Shown: positions 55,701-63,335, counted from the stretch's first letter. The stretch: DNA of 64,000 nt from Trueperella bonasi (GCF_030811535.1 NZ_JAUSQX010000001.1:682001-746000); one strand, 5' to 3'. Notes: a model not told the origin generated them from the letters alone. A program made the numbers and translations.

Positions 55701-56290
55701 GGATGGTCGGCCGTCGGCGGGAACACGTCGATAATGCCGCCGCGCACAGCGAACTGGCCGCGCGCCTCGATCATGTCAACTCGGGCGTAAGCGGCGTTCA
55801 CAAGACGTTCTTGTACCTCGTTGAAATCGACCACGTCACCAACTCGCAACGTGACCGGCTCAAGCTCGCCAAGACCCGCTGCGATCGGCTGCAAGAAGGC
55901 ACGGATCGGAACGATGAGCACGCGAAGTTCTGGGAAATCCTCGGGATGGGCGAGGCGGCGAAGAGTTGTCAGGCGTTCTGCCACCGTGTCCGAGCGCGGC
56001 GAGAGGCGTTCGTGCGGCAGGGTTTCCCACGCGGGGAAGATGGCAATATTCTCGGCAGGAATGTAGGCGCGCAGAGCATCGCGCAGGTCTTCGGCCTCGC
56101 GCCCCGACGTCGTGACGGCGACTTGGAGGTGCGATTCGCTGGCGGTGCTCGCCGCTGTGCCTGCCACGATGCCAGTGAGATAAGCGATCGCCGGTGCGAA
56201 CGCGCCGCGCGGCATCGAGAAGTCGCCAAAGCGCTCGCCCGCATGGGGCGAAAGCACGTCAAACTGGGCAAGCAGGGGGCGCAGGTCCAT
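52757..56290 (-). CDS. mfd: Transcription-repair coupling factor Mfd
   Basis: ATP-driven translocase that removes stalled RNA polymerase and recruits UvrA. At 1177 residues it has the usual length. Order: UvrB-like N-terminal domains (to about 400), the RNA-polymerase interaction domain with KPGDYVVHARHGVAQF (about 485-500), the RecG-like motor with GDVGYGKTEIAVRAAF (about 645-660), VVIDEEQRFG (about 745-754), TIIETGLDI and the QLRGRVGRGRDRAYAYF box, and the C-terminal domain. The start at 56290 lies six bases after the pth stop. Confidence 0.98.
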   Translation of the reverse strand: MDLRPLLAQFDVLSPHAGERFGDFSMPRGAFAPAIAYLTGIVAGTAASTASESHLQVAVTTSGREAEDLRDALRAYIPAENIAIFPAWETLPHERLSPRSDTVAERLTTLRRLAHPEDFPELRVLIVPIRAFLQPIAAGLGELEPVTLRVGDVVDFNEVQERLVNAAYARVDMIEARGQFAVRGGIIDVFPPTADHPLRVEFFGDEIDEIRSFAVADQRSMDEVKELYAPPCREILLSDDVRSRAAKAIDELPGAVDMLDKIANGIAVEGMESLQPVLVENMHLFVHELPESARILMLEPERLAQRAESLHETTQEFLAAAWSSAAAGGEIPISVSNASFEQIDDVERAATATGLGWWTIGGFATADTVKLPMREPQSFAGNVDHALAEVGKLAKAQWQVIVAVEGAGLGRRLVEQLQDIDVPATFTEEITARRPGVLTIVVAPVQSGFVSEDAHFALLGSSDLIGRKRARSAQQRQMPKRRKNAVDPLQLKPGDYVVHARHGVAQFVKLAKRKLGGPNGAQREYVVLEYAPSRRGQARDQLWVPTDQLDQISKYSGGEAPSLNKMGGADWEKTKSKARAAVKQIAKELVRLYAQRRATKGHAFSPDTPWQHELEDAFEHVETPDQLSTIEEVKRDMEAPEPMDRLISGDVGYGKTEIAVRAAFKAVQDGKQVAILAPTTLLVQQHLDTFKERYAGFPVSVEQLSRFQSDREADEVKKGLREGKIDVVIGTHRLITGDVRFKDLGLVVIDEEQRFGVEHKETLKQLYPAVDVLAMSATPIPRTLEMAVTGLRQMSTLATPPEERHPILTYVGVHESQQVAAAIKRELLRDGQVFYVHNRTQSINRVAAELQELVPDARIGVAHGKMTEHQLELIIDQFWNKEIDVLVSTTIIETGLDISNANTLIVENAHKLGLSQLHQLRGRVGRGRDRAYAYFLYPRDGTMTQTALERLRTIASHTELGAGFQVALKDLEIRGAGNLLGGEQSGHIAGVGFDLYIRMISEAVASMTGQDGRSEAEKAGEIRIEIPVEAYVPENWVTSERLRLEIYTKIAATTAAAQRADVRQELLDRYGSLPVEVDRLFALAELREKAGEAGIEEITMQGANVRFAPVVLADSRQARLRRLYPKAIAKAAIRTLIVPTPAKDARKLGAPQALANEELLKFVNQVIDSVFLASIGS

Positions 56291-56296
56291 GGGGTC

Positions 56297-56866
56297 CTAA
56301 CGTTGGGTGTGCAGGCGAAGGGTTGCTTTTTCGAGGCCGTGGATCAGAACGTCTTCCACGGCGTCGGCGGCCTCATCGATCAGGTTATCGAGGGTTTTCT
56401 GCTCGGCGTTCGAGAAGTCAGACATGACGAAGTCGGCCGGGTTTTGGCGGCCGGGCGGGCGGCCAATACCAAAGCGGAGGCGAAGATAATCCGGTGTGCC
56501 GAGCGCTTTCGTGATGTCTTTCAGGCCGTTGTGCCCGCCGGAGCCACCGCCGCGTTTGAGTTTGAGGGTGCCGTATGGCAGGTCGAGTTCGTCATGGATG
56601 ACGATCAGATTTTCGGGTTCGATCTTGAAGTAATTCATCAGCGAGGAAACTGGGCCGCCCGAAACGTTCATAAAGCCGTTCGAGATGCCGAGCAACGCGC
56701 GATCACCGCCGGCCAGAATCGTGGCTGCGTGCGTGTTCGACTGTTTGTGAGCTGATAGCGAGGTGCCCGCGCGGCGAGCAAGGAGGTGAACGACGTGCTG
56801 CCCGATGTTGTGGCGGGTTGCTTCGTAACGGGGGCCGGGATTGCCGAGCCCAATCACTGCAAACAT
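56297..56866 (-). CDS. pth: Peptidyl-tRNA hydrolase
   Basis: Releases peptides from dropped peptidyl-tRNA. The 189-residue protein has AVIGLGNPGPRYEATRHNIG (residues about 3-22, with catalytic His), FMNVSGGPV (about 63-71), VIHDELDLPYG (about 87-97) and GGGSGGHNGLKDI (about 104-116). ATG 56866 is used, with GGAAAGG nine bases upstream; the longer start at 56887 is not needed. Confidence 0.97.
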   Translation of the reverse strand: MFAVIGLGNPGPRYEATRHNIGQHVVHLLARRAGTSLSAHKQSNTHAATILAGGDRALLGISNGFMNVSGGPVSSLMNYFKIEPENLIVIHDELDLPYGTLKLKRGGGSGGHNGLKDITKALGTPDYLRLRFGIGRPPGRQNPADFVMSDFSNAEQKTLDNLIDEAADAVEDVLIHGLEKATLRLHTQR

Positions 56867-57003
56867 GTGAACCTTTCCGCGAGCCAAACCTAGGCCAGAC
56901 TACCAATCTGCTTCGGCTGAACGCTATTTAGCAATTGTGAACTGGCCTGATCTGCTCGCCCCGTGCTAACGGTTGTTACTCGCCCGGTGTTATCGTCCGG
57001 CTA

Positions 57004-57086
57004 CCAACGCCAGTTTATCGCCGAATTTTATAGTTCTTTATAGTTCGCCGAATGTATAAAGAACTATAAAATTTGGCCGGCGTTGG
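57004..57086. repeat. AT-rich cruciform with a 19-bp perfect stem
   Basis: Left arm 57024-57042 and right arm 57055-57073 are perfect complements, with the core TATAGTTCTTTATA and a 12-base loop. An outer 8-bp pair CCAACGCC (57004-57011)/GGCGTTGG (57079-57086) closes it. The stem holds a direct repeat TATAGTTC ten bases apart (57029, 57039). It is much more AT-rich than its surroundings. It lies between pth and rplY, just before copy 2 of the dispersed repeat. Operator cluster, replication/recombination site or mobile-element end are all possible. Confidence 0.75.
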
Positions 57087-57102
57087 CGGGGTATACATCG
57101 AA

Positions 57103-57200
57103 GGGTGCGCATTTCTCATGATTCTGAGCGCTCAGATCGACGTTCACTTCGAAAAACGCCCTTTTTCAAGAGGAAATTCGCACCCCTCGAGTAGCCAACC
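57103..57200. repeat. Dispersed ~82-bp structured repeat, copy 2
   Basis: Bounded by GGGTGCG (57103-57109) and CGCACCC (57179-57185). It shares CTGAGCGCTCAGATCGACG and the central GAAAAACGCCCTTTTTC with copy 1, plus CGCACCCCTC and GTAGCC past the arm. It lies in the 545-base gene-free stretch between rplY and pth, next to the cruciform and before the rplY terminator. Confidence 0.75.
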
Positions 57201-57270
57201 ATTTCCGAGCCCGCTCGGCCCACCCGCTTTGGCCCACCCGCTTGGCGTGATTCGGGCAGGCGAACAGACG

Positions 57271-57302
57271 GCGAAGGCCCGCCGGGTTCGGCGGGCCTTC
57301 GC
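57271..57302 (-). terminator. 13-bp perfect hairpin after rplY
   Basis: GCGAAGGCCCGCC (57271-57283) and GGCGGGCCTTCGC (57290-57302) enclose GGGTTC, 110 bases past the rplY stop. Very stable; no T run. It probably ends the rplY message. Confidence 0.7.
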
Positions 57303-57411
57303 GCGACAGTGCCATATCCACCAAGTGGTATTAACACCAAATGTTAAAGAATCGGAAGCTACTACAATCTGTTTGTTGCTTCTTGAAATAAACAGCTTGA
57401 GGCAAAAGCGA

Positions 57412-58059
57412 TTACTCCTCGGAGCCCTCGCCACCTTCGGCAGCCTCCTCGCCACCTTCGGCAGCCTCCTCGCCAGCTTCTTCCTCGCCCTCTTCGGGTT
57501 CGGGAAGCTCGACTTCTTGCGGCTCAGCAACCACAACGATAACTTCTTCCGGATCAAGTTCAGTGGTAACACCTTCGGGGAACTTGATGTCGCTTACCGA
57601 GAGGTTGTTGCCATCTTCAACGCCTTCAACATCGATCTGAAGCGTCTCCGGAATATCGGACACTGGCGCGAGAACGGTGATGGACATGAGCTCGAGCGTG
57701 GCGATCGCATTACCGGCCGGTTCGCCAACAATTTCGAGTGTGATGTCAACTTCAACCTTCTGGTCCGCCTTCACGCGAAGCAAATCGAGGTGCTCAACGA
57801 GGCGCGTGAGCGGGTTACGCTGGATCTCCTTGACGATGACGAGCTGTTTTTCGCCGTCGAGCTCAAGATTGATCAGTGCGTTCGGGTTACCGCGCACGAT
57901 CAGGAAGGTGTCGTGGTAATCGAGTGTAAGGTGGAGCGGATCTTCGCCGTGTCCATATACGACGGCCGGAAGGCGGCCGTCGCGGCGCATGCGGCGCGAA
58001 GCGCCCTTACCAAATTCTTCACGCTTGACAGTCTCAAGCTTGGGCGTCTTTGATGCCAT
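57412..58059 (-). CDS. rplY: 50S ribosomal protein L25 / general stress protein Ctc
   Basis: 5S-rRNA binding protein, 215 residues, long (TL5/CTC) form. The N-terminal L25 domain has GKGASRRMRRDGRLPAVVYGHG (about residues 17-38) and the C-terminal beta domain VDITLEIVGEP (about 103-113). The tail (last 30 residues) is almost only Glu, Gly and Ala, from an imperfect 21-base DNA repeat near 57425-57470. It lies in the usual prs-rplY-pth order. Confidence 0.96.
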   Translation of the reverse strand: MASKTPKLETVKREEFGKGASRRMRRDGRLPAVVYGHGEDPLHLTLDYHDTFLIVRGNPNALINLELDGEKQLVIVKEIQRNPLTRLVEHLDLLRVKADQKVEVDITLEIVGEPAGNAIATLELMSITVLAPVSDIPETLQIDVEGVEDGNNLSVSDIKFPEGVTTELDPEEVIVVVAEPQEVELPEPEEGEEEAGEEAAEGGEEAAEGGEGSEE

Positions 58060-58360
58060 GTCTATTCTCCTGTTCTATGTGGCTCGCGATCTGCGAGCGG
58101 GGCCCCGAAACGGAGGCTATGACAGGCATAGACACCGCGTCGATAACGGAACCGCACACCAACAAAATTTTGCGAACAATGCGTTTCCCTCGCCGAGGCA
58201 ACCACCCCACTATAACGCCGCGATCGCACCTCACAAAGCGAGCGTGCAAAAATCACAAGCCGGTGAATAAAACGGGAAAAACCGGGGCTTGTGCGAATGG
58301 GCGTCGATGCTGACAGTGAGAGTCATACTTTTTTCACGGAAAATCCCGAAGCCAAGCTTA

Positions 58361-58426
58361 AAACAGTAAGCGAAGCTAGAAACAGTAAGCGAAGCTAAAA
58401 ACAGTAAGCAAGCCTAGAAGCAGTAA
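58361..58426. repeat. 19-bp tandem repeat, about 3.5 copies, after prs
   Basis: AAACAGTAAGCGAAGCTAG at 58361, a near-identical copy at 58380, a changed copy at 58399 and a partial fourth at 58418 end four bases before the prs stop codon. Each unit holds AGCGAAGCT. No stem that could act as a terminator is obvious. The remaining ~300 bases up to rplY hold its ribosome site (AGGAGAATAG) and little else. Confidence 0.8.
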
Positions 58427-58429
58427 ACC

Positions 58430-59410
58430 TCAGAGAGCCCCATCAAACAGGCTGGTCACCGAGCCGTCGTTAAATACTTCCTCAATGGCAGAGGCGAGCA
58501 CCGGCGCGATCGGCAGTACCGTCAGCTGCGGGAAACGCTTTTCCACCGGGATCGGCAGCGTGTCCGTGATAACCACCTCGCGCACGCCGCAGTCCGCCAG
58601 CCTCTTCACTGCTGGATCCGAGAGCACACCGTGAGTCGCCGCGACCAGCACGTCCTTGGCTCCCGCCTCGAGCACCACGCGCACCGCTCCCACAATCGTG
58701 CCGGCAGTGTCAATCAGGTCGTCCACGATGATGGCGGTACGCCCACTCACTTCGCCCACCACGCGGTTCGCCGTCGCCTCGTTCGGCCGCGTAATATCAC
58801 GCGTCTTATGCACGAACGCGAGCGGCACTCCGCCTAAGCGGTTGCCCCACTGCTCGGCCACCTTGATACGCCCCGCATCCGGCGAGACGACCACCGAGTT
58901 CTGCGTATCGATCCGTGTACGCACATATTCCACGAGTGTCGGCATTGCCCACAGGTGATCCACCGGCCCGTCGAAAAAGCCCTGCGTCTGCGCGGCATGC
59001 AAATCCACGGACATAATTCGATCCGCGCCCGCCGTCTTAAACAGGTCCGCGAGCAGCCGCGCCGAAATCGGTTCGCGCCCCTTGTGCTTTTTATCCTGGC
59101 GCGCATATGGATAGTTCGGCATGACGACGGTGATTCGCTTGGCCGACGCCCGCTTGGCGGCATCGACCATGATGAGCGCTTCCATAATCCATTTGTTCAC
59201 GGGCACGGTGATCGACTGCAAAATAAAAACGTCGGTGCCGCGCACGGATTCGTCAAACCGCACGTAGATCTCAGAGTTTGCAAAGTCGTAGGCCGTCACC
59301 GGGAGCAGACTAATCCCGAGTTCCTCGGCCACCGCCGCAGCCAGCTCGGGGTGTGCCCTGCCGCTAGCCAAAACCAGATGTTTTTCACCGTGAACGTGGA
59401 TGCCCGTCAT
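58430..59410 (-). CDS. prs: Ribose-phosphate pyrophosphokinase
   Basis: Makes PRPP from ribose 5-phosphate and ATP for nucleotides, histidine and tryptophan. The 326-residue protein has the flexible-loop region MPNYPYARQDKKHKGREPIS (about residues 98-117), the metal-binding DLHAAQTQGFFD (about 137-148) and the PRPP motif TAIIVDDLIDTAGTI (about 225-239). The usual actinobacterial class I enzyme. It follows glmU by 72 bases. Confidence 0.97.
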   Translation of the reverse strand: MTGIHVHGEKHLVLASGRAHPELAAAVAEELGISLLPVTAYDFANSEIYVRFDESVRGTDVFILQSITVPVNKWIMEALIMVDAAKRASAKRITVVMPNYPYARQDKKHKGREPISARLLADLFKTAGADRIMSVDLHAAQTQGFFDGPVDHLWAMPTLVEYVRTRIDTQNSVVVSPDAGRIKVAEQWGNRLGGVPLAFVHKTRDITRPNEATANRVVGEVSGRTAIIVDDLIDTAGTIVGAVRVVLEAGAKDVLVAATHGVLSDPAVKRLADCGVREVVITDTLPIPVEKRFPQLTVLPIAPVLASAIEEVFNDGSVTSLFDGAL

Positions 59411-59482
59411 CTATTTTCTTTCTGCTCAACCACAGGTGGCCCTGAATGCCCTCTCTACCTTACATCGCCCCGCGCGGCCCCG

Positions 59483-60499
59483 TCAGCCAAGTACCGAAAA
59501 TGGCGGCACTTGTTCATCCGGCGCAATCTCGACGTCGGATGCCACCGCGTGCGGCACGCGCGCCCGCTCACCCACCGTCACATTAGTCAGTTCCGAGTTC
59601 GGGCCGACGACGGCGAACGCAGCCACGTGCGTCTTTCCGCGCAGGATCGTTCCGGGTTCGACGACGGCGTCCGGCTCGAGCGTGACGTCAACGTCAATGT
59701 GTGTGGTGGTCGGGTCTATGACTGAAACGCCCTGCAACATCCAACTTTCGAGGATGCGGCGATTCTTTTCAGCGCGTAACTGTGCACGTTGGATGAGCGT
59801 GTTCACGCCGGAGGCTTCCGCGCCGTCGTCCAGAACGAACGAACCGACGCCCCGGCCAGCTTCGTATGCGGCGGCAATAGCGTCGGTCAGGTAGACCTCT
59901 CCTTGGGCGTTATCCGTGCCGAGGGTGTTGAGGACTTCGCGTAAGAACGCGATATCGAAGATGTAGGTGGAGGTTCCTACTTCGCGGATTTTGAGCTGTT
60001 CGGGGGTGGCATCGGCATGTTCGACGATTCCGGTCACCGTTCCATCGCCGTCGCGAGTAATCCGCCCGTAACCGGTGGCGTCATCAAGAATGGCCGACAG
60101 CACCGTTACCGCATTGCCACCTTCTTCATGCACCTCAGCAAGCCGCTGCAGCGAACCTGCCGTGAACATCGGCGAATCGCCGGCGATGACGAGCACGGAG
60201 CCGCCCAGATCTTCGGGAAGAGCCTGCAGGCCACACCACGCGGCACGCCCGGTCCCCTTGATCTCATCTTGGTCAGCAATCAACGCTTGCGGGTTGATCT
60301 GTTGAATATGGGCGGCGACCTTCTCCCGTTCATGGCGTACTACGAAAACCGTGTGCTGGGCGCCAGCCCCGACGACGGCGTCGTTCACGTGCCCCACAAG
60401 CGAGCGCCCACACATTGGCAAGAGAACTTTGGGGATCGAGGACTTGATTCGGGTACCTTTACCTGCCGCCAGAATAATTGCGGCCGTCAACTCTGCCAC
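59483..60499 (-). CDS. glmU: GlmU-type N-acetylglucosamine-1-phosphate uridyltransferase, short form
   Basis: Makes UDP-GlcNAc for the cell wall. The uridyltransferase domain is complete: LAAGKGTRIKSSIPKVLLP (about residues 10-28), GTGRAAWCG (about 83-91), VLVIAGDSPMF (about 102-112), GYGRI and NAQGEVYLTD. The left-handed helix is only about 75 residues long and ends at VPPFSVLG, so the CoA-binding acetyltransferase part of full GlmU (about 460-490 residues) is absent. GTG 60499 with AGGAGG five bases upstream is the start; the longer frame runs into tRNA-Gln. Confidence 0.9.
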   Translation of the reverse strand: MAELTAAIILAAGKGTRIKSSIPKVLLPMCGRSLVGHVNDAVVGAGAQHTVFVVRHEREKVAAHIQQINPQALIADQDEIKGTGRAAWCGLQALPEDLGGSVLVIAGDSPMFTAGSLQRLAEVHEEGGNAVTVLSAILDDATGYGRITRDGDGTVTGIVEHADATPEQLKIREVGTSTYIFDIAFLREVLNTLGTDNAQGEVYLTDAIAAAYEAGRGVGSFVLDDGAEASGVNTLIQRAQLRAEKNRRILESWMLQGVSVIDPTTTHIDVDVTLEPDAVVEPGTILRGKTHVAAFAVVGPNSELTNVTVGERARVPHAVASDVEIAPDEQVPPFSVLG

Positions 60500-60520
60500 G
60501 GTGCCTCCTGAGTTTGAGCG

Positions 60521-60591
60521 CTCCGCCACTAGGATTCGAACCTAGACTAAGGGTTCCAAAGACCCGTGTGCTGCCTTTACACCATGGCGGA
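60521..60591 (-). tRNA. tRNA-Gln (TTG)
   Basis: On the minus strand: acceptor TCCGCCA/TGGCGGA with discriminator G, D-arm GTGTAAAGGCAGCAC, anticodon loop CTTTGGA giving TTG, and T-arm CTAGG-TTCGAAT-CCTAG. It closely follows the pattern of bacterial tRNA-Gln. CCA is not encoded. It lies immediately upstream of glmU, as in many actinobacteria. Confidence 0.95.
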
Positions 60592-60671
60592 ATCTCCACC
60601 ATTGTGCCAGCCCCCGGCACCCAATTTCCAATTGGACGCGCAACTCGGAAGGCGTTTGCAATAATGAGCAC

Positions 60672-61319
60672 ATGAACGATGAGATTTCCGAAGACTCGAC
60701 GCCCCGCCCGAAACGCGCCCGGATGACCCGCATCGAACGGCGCGAGCAATTGATCACAATCGGCAGGCAACTCTTTGCCGCGCACGGATTCGACGCCGTG
60801 TCGGTTGAGGAAATCGCCTCGGCGGCGGGCGTATCCAAACCTGTTATTTACGAGCACTTTGGCGGCAAAGAGGGCTTGTATCAGGTGATCGTCGACCGCG
60901 AAACCACCACGTTGAACGAGATTCTAGAAGAACAGATCCGCCCCGATTTACATCCGCGCCAAGCGCTCGAGGGCACGATCGTTGGCCTACTGGATTACAT
61001 AGAGATAAATCCGGACGGGTTCGGGTTGATGGTTCATCAGTCGCCCGATGTGCTTGCGGGCTCACAGTTTTCAACCATCATGTCCGACATGGGCGAACAC
61101 CTGACCAAGTTGCTCGGCGCCTATTTCGGGCAGCTGGGCTTCGACGTGGAGACTGCGCCGCTGTACGGGCAGATGCTTGCGGGCATGGTGGGCACGATGG
61201 GGCAATCCTGGGCTAGGGAAAAGGAGCCGAGCAAGGATGTTCTGGCTGCTCATCTGGTGAATTTGACGTGGAATGGGTTGCGCGGCCTCGAGCACGATCC
61301 GGGCCTCGAATACGCCTAA
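60672..61319 (+). CDS. TetR-family transcriptional regulator
   Basis: Regulator of 215 residues. The N-terminal helix-turn-helix is typical: QLITIGRQLFAAHGFDAVSV, EEIASAAGVSKPVIYEHFGGKEGLY (residues about 27-72). The ligand domain has no clear relative. A TetR gene beside glmU is common in actinobacteria; its target is not known to me. ATG 60672 has no good ribosome site, and an AATAAT about ten bases upstream allows for a leaderless message. Confidence 0.93.
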   Translation: MNDEISEDSTPRPKRARMTRIERREQLITIGRQLFAAHGFDAVSVEEIASAAGVSKPVIYEHFGGKEGLYQVIVDRETTTLNEILEEQIRPDLHPRQALEGTIVGLLDYIEINPDGFGLMVHQSPDVLAGSQFSTIMSDMGEHLTKLLGAYFGQLGFDVETAPLYGQMLAGMVGTMGQSWAREKEPSKDVLAAHLVNLTWNGLRGLEHDPGLEYA

Positions 61320-61370
61320 GCTCGCCACCGCTCCCCGCAACAGAATAGCCCGCAAAATCACCCGTCCAAT

Positions 61371-61420
61371 TACTTGCACTCAGGGAAAGTATCCCCCTAT
61401 ACTTGCACCAAGTGAAAGTA
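61371..61420 (+). promoter_or_regulatory. Promoter covered by two operator copies
   Basis: -35 TTGCAC (61374-61379), 18 bases, -10 TATACT (61398-61403). Two copies of an inverted repeat lie over these boxes 29 bases apart: TACTTGCAC..GGGAAAGTA (61371-61391) and TACTTGCAC..GTGAAAGTA (61400-61420; arms match at 8 of 9). The message would start about 40 bases before the first gene of the winged-helix/ABC operon. The winged-helix protein at 61,926 is the obvious binding candidate. Confidence 0.7.
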
Positions 61421-61450
61421 ATCGATTCCCGAAAGATTGCGGGGTGAACC

Positions 61451-61933
61451 ATGACCCACCATTCCCTGTCCGATCTCGAACGGGCCGAAGCCCTCCCCTT
61501 CACACAAGCTTCGCAATTCACGATTCCAGAAAAGCTCGCCTTCGCCGTCATGATGTCCGCCCTTGTGGCGGTGCAGATCCTCATGCGCGCCGGGCAAGGC
61601 ATCGCCGCGTGGGCACTGATGTTCGCTGCTCTGCTTGTGCTCGCCACCTTCGCTTCCTTGGTTACGCGCCGACGGCGCACTCTACCGCGCATCTCGAGCG
61701 CGCCGCGGGAAATTAAACGTGCCTATCGGATCTACATAGTAGCCACTGCCATCGCTGGGTTCGCCGCACTCCTAGGCGTTCCGCTTTTGCCTCAACCTTG
61801 GGATTGGATTGGAGTTGGCGTCACCTTTGTAGTGATGTACGGGATCATCTCAGCCTTCGATACCCTCTACTACCGGGCCGTTCGCGAAGTTGAAGCAAGA
61901 CTGAGTACACCTGAAGCGAGGCTCGGTGAATAG
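61451..61933 (+). CDS. Four-segment membrane protein of unknown function
   Basis: Unrecognised, 160 residues. Hydrophobic segments pair up at about 30-50 and 52-70, then 92-112 and 118-138; charged clusters (TRRRRTLPR, PREIKRAY) lie between them. It is the first gene behind the double-operator promoter and overlaps the winged-helix gene by eight bases. Similar arrangements of a small membrane protein plus a winged-helix regulator occur in actinobacteria. It may sense a membrane signal for the regulator (inference). Confidence 0.75.
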   Translation: MTHHSLSDLERAEALPFTQASQFTIPEKLAFAVMMSALVAVQILMRAGQGIAAWALMFAALLVLATFASLVTRRRRTLPRISSAPREIKRAYRIYIVATAIAGFAALLGVPLLPQPWDWIGVGVTFVVMYGIISAFDTLYYRAVREVEARLSTPEARLGE

Positions 61934-62273
61934 CAACCATCCCGATCGCGAGCGCATCGAGCTCGAACGCCCCACCGGCGTGCCCGACCTCGACCCCGTG
62001 CTTCACTTTCCCAAGCGCACGATGATCATGGCCGTGCTTTCCGCGTCAACGGTCGCCGACTTTTCCTTTCTCAAGGAACAGCTCGAACTCACAGATTCTG
62101 ATCTGTCCAAGCAGATGCGCACGCTCGCCGAGGCCGGCTACGTCAACGTTCGCAAGATCGGCCACGGCCGCTCAGGCAGTACCGAATATTCCGCCACCCG
62201 CAAGGGCCGCAAAGCCTATGCCGCCTACAAGAAACAGCTGGCAGGCATGCTCGGTCTCGACCCCGAGGTGTAG
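61926..62273 (+). CDS. Winged-helix (MarR/ArsR-like) transcriptional regulator
   Basis: Small DNA-binding protein of 115 residues, a single winged helix: FPKRTMIMAVLSASTVADFSF (helix 1-2), LTDSDLSKQMRTLAEAGYV (recognition helix, about 56-74), and the wing GHGRSGSTEYSATRKGRKAY (about 80-99). This layout is that of the regulators annotated winged-helix domain-containing or DUF2582-like and is near MarR/PadR. The start is GTG 61926 inside the upstream gene. It likely represses its own operon through the two sites at 61371-61420. Confidence 0.88.
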   Translation: MNSNHPDRERIELERPTGVPDLDPVLHFPKRTMIMAVLSASTVADFSFLKEQLELTDSDLSKQMRTLAEAGYVNVRKIGHGRSGSTEYSATRKGRKAYAAYKKQLAGMLGLDPEV

Positions 62274-62369
62274 CTCGCTGGGTTGTCTCGTAAAGAAAGA
62301 GTAGGGCAAAATAGCAGGGGCTTAGACTCCCGCTCTGCCCCATTGCAAGAGGAAGGCACACCTAGACGA

Positions 62370-63335
62370 ATGAGTCTCGAGATCAAGCAGTTATATAAAT
62401 CATTTGGGTCCACGAAGGCGCTCGATGGCATGGACTTTACCGTCCATCCGGGCGAGCTATACGGTTTCGTCGGCTCCAACGGCGCCGGAAAAACGACGAC
62501 GATGCGCATCGTCCTCGGCGTACTTTCGGCTGATTCGGGCGAGGTCCGCATCGACGGGCGGCCGCTGACTTTCGAAGATCGGCAAAACTTCGGATACATG
62601 CCTGAAGAGCGCGGGCTCTATCCGAAGATGACGGTCGGTGAGCAGCTGGTTTATTTCGCCCGCCTGCACGGCATGTCGGAATCGGATGCTAAGAAGGCGA
62701 TGGAGTATTGGACCGACCGACTAGGCGTCGGCATGCGCCGCGGCGACGAGGTACAAGCGCTTTCGCTTGGTAACCAGCAGCGCGTCCAGCTTGCGGCCGC
62801 GCTCGTGCACGATCCCGATGTGCTCGTGCTCGATGAGCCATTTTCTGGCCTCGATCCGCTTGCCGTCAACGCAATGAGCGAGGTGCTTCGCGAGAAGGCG
62901 GATCAGGGCGCTACCGTCGTTTTTTCCTCGCATCAGCTCGACCTCGTTGAGCGCCTGTGTGACCGCGTGGGCATCGCCTCGCTCGGCAAAATCGCTGCCG
63001 AAGGCCCAATCGACGAACTGCGTAGCGCGAGCGCGGACGTCGTGCTCGAAGTTGAAACGTCTGAACCACATGCACTCGCCGAAGCTCTCCGACAGCTTGG
63101 CCTGCATCCGGAAGCCGGCGATCGCAATGTCACGCGCGTCAAACTCGCGCCTGGCGCTTCCGACCAGGAGATCTTGCACGCCGCACTCGCGCTGGGCCCC
63201 GTCCACAGCTTCACGCACGTGCGGCCCTCGCTCACCGATCTTTTCGGCAATATCGTCGAAGTTCCAGAACCCGCACAGGACGAAAAGAAGAAGCCCGGCT
63301 TTTTCGCTCGTCTGTTTGGAGGTAAGAAGGCATGA
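62370..63335 (+). CDS. ABC transporter ATPase (NatA-like)
   Basis: ATPase of an ABC-2 exporter, 321 residues. Walker A VGSNGAGKTTTMRI (about residues 34-47), Q-loop region YMPEERGLYPKMTV (about 76-89), signature SLGNQQRVQLAAAL (about 132-145; LSLGNQQ in place of LSGGQ, as in NatA types), Walker B VLVLDEPFSGLDP (about 151-163), and SSHQLDLVERL. A C-terminal regulatory domain follows, and the end is Lys/Phe-rich. ATG 62370 is used. It overlaps the permease by four bases. Confidence 0.92.
   Translation: MSLEIKQLYKSFGSTKALDGMDFTVHPGELYGFVGSNGAGKTTTMRIVLGVLSADSGEVRIDGRPLTFEDRQNFGYMPEERGLYPKMTVGEQLVYFARLHGMSESDAKKAMEYWTDRLGVGMRRGDEVQALSLGNQQRVQLAAALVHDPDVLVLDEPFSGLDPLAVNAMSEVLREKADQGATVVFSSHQLDLVERLCDRVGIASLGKIAAEGPIDELRSASADVVLEVETSEPHALAEALRQLGLHPEAGDRNVTRVKLAPGASDQEILHAALALGPVHSFTHVRPSLTDLFGNIVEVPEPAQDEKKKPGFFARLFGGKKA

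Noticed and set aside
57116-57340. Small minus-strand ORF over repeat copy 2 that resembles one over copy 1 (both contain KKGVF-RRSERS)
   Set aside because: The likeness follows from the DNA repeat; there is no ribosome site, and the copies do not show codon-position bias that I can see.
57673-58053. Plus-strand ORF opposite rplY
   Set aside because: Shadow frame; rplY on the minus strand is certain.
58361-58426. CRISPR-like array
   Set aside because: The units are tandem without spacers, and no cas genes are near.
60500-60529. Longer start for glmU
   Set aside because: It runs into tRNA-Gln; AGGAGG five bases before GTG 60499 fixes the start.
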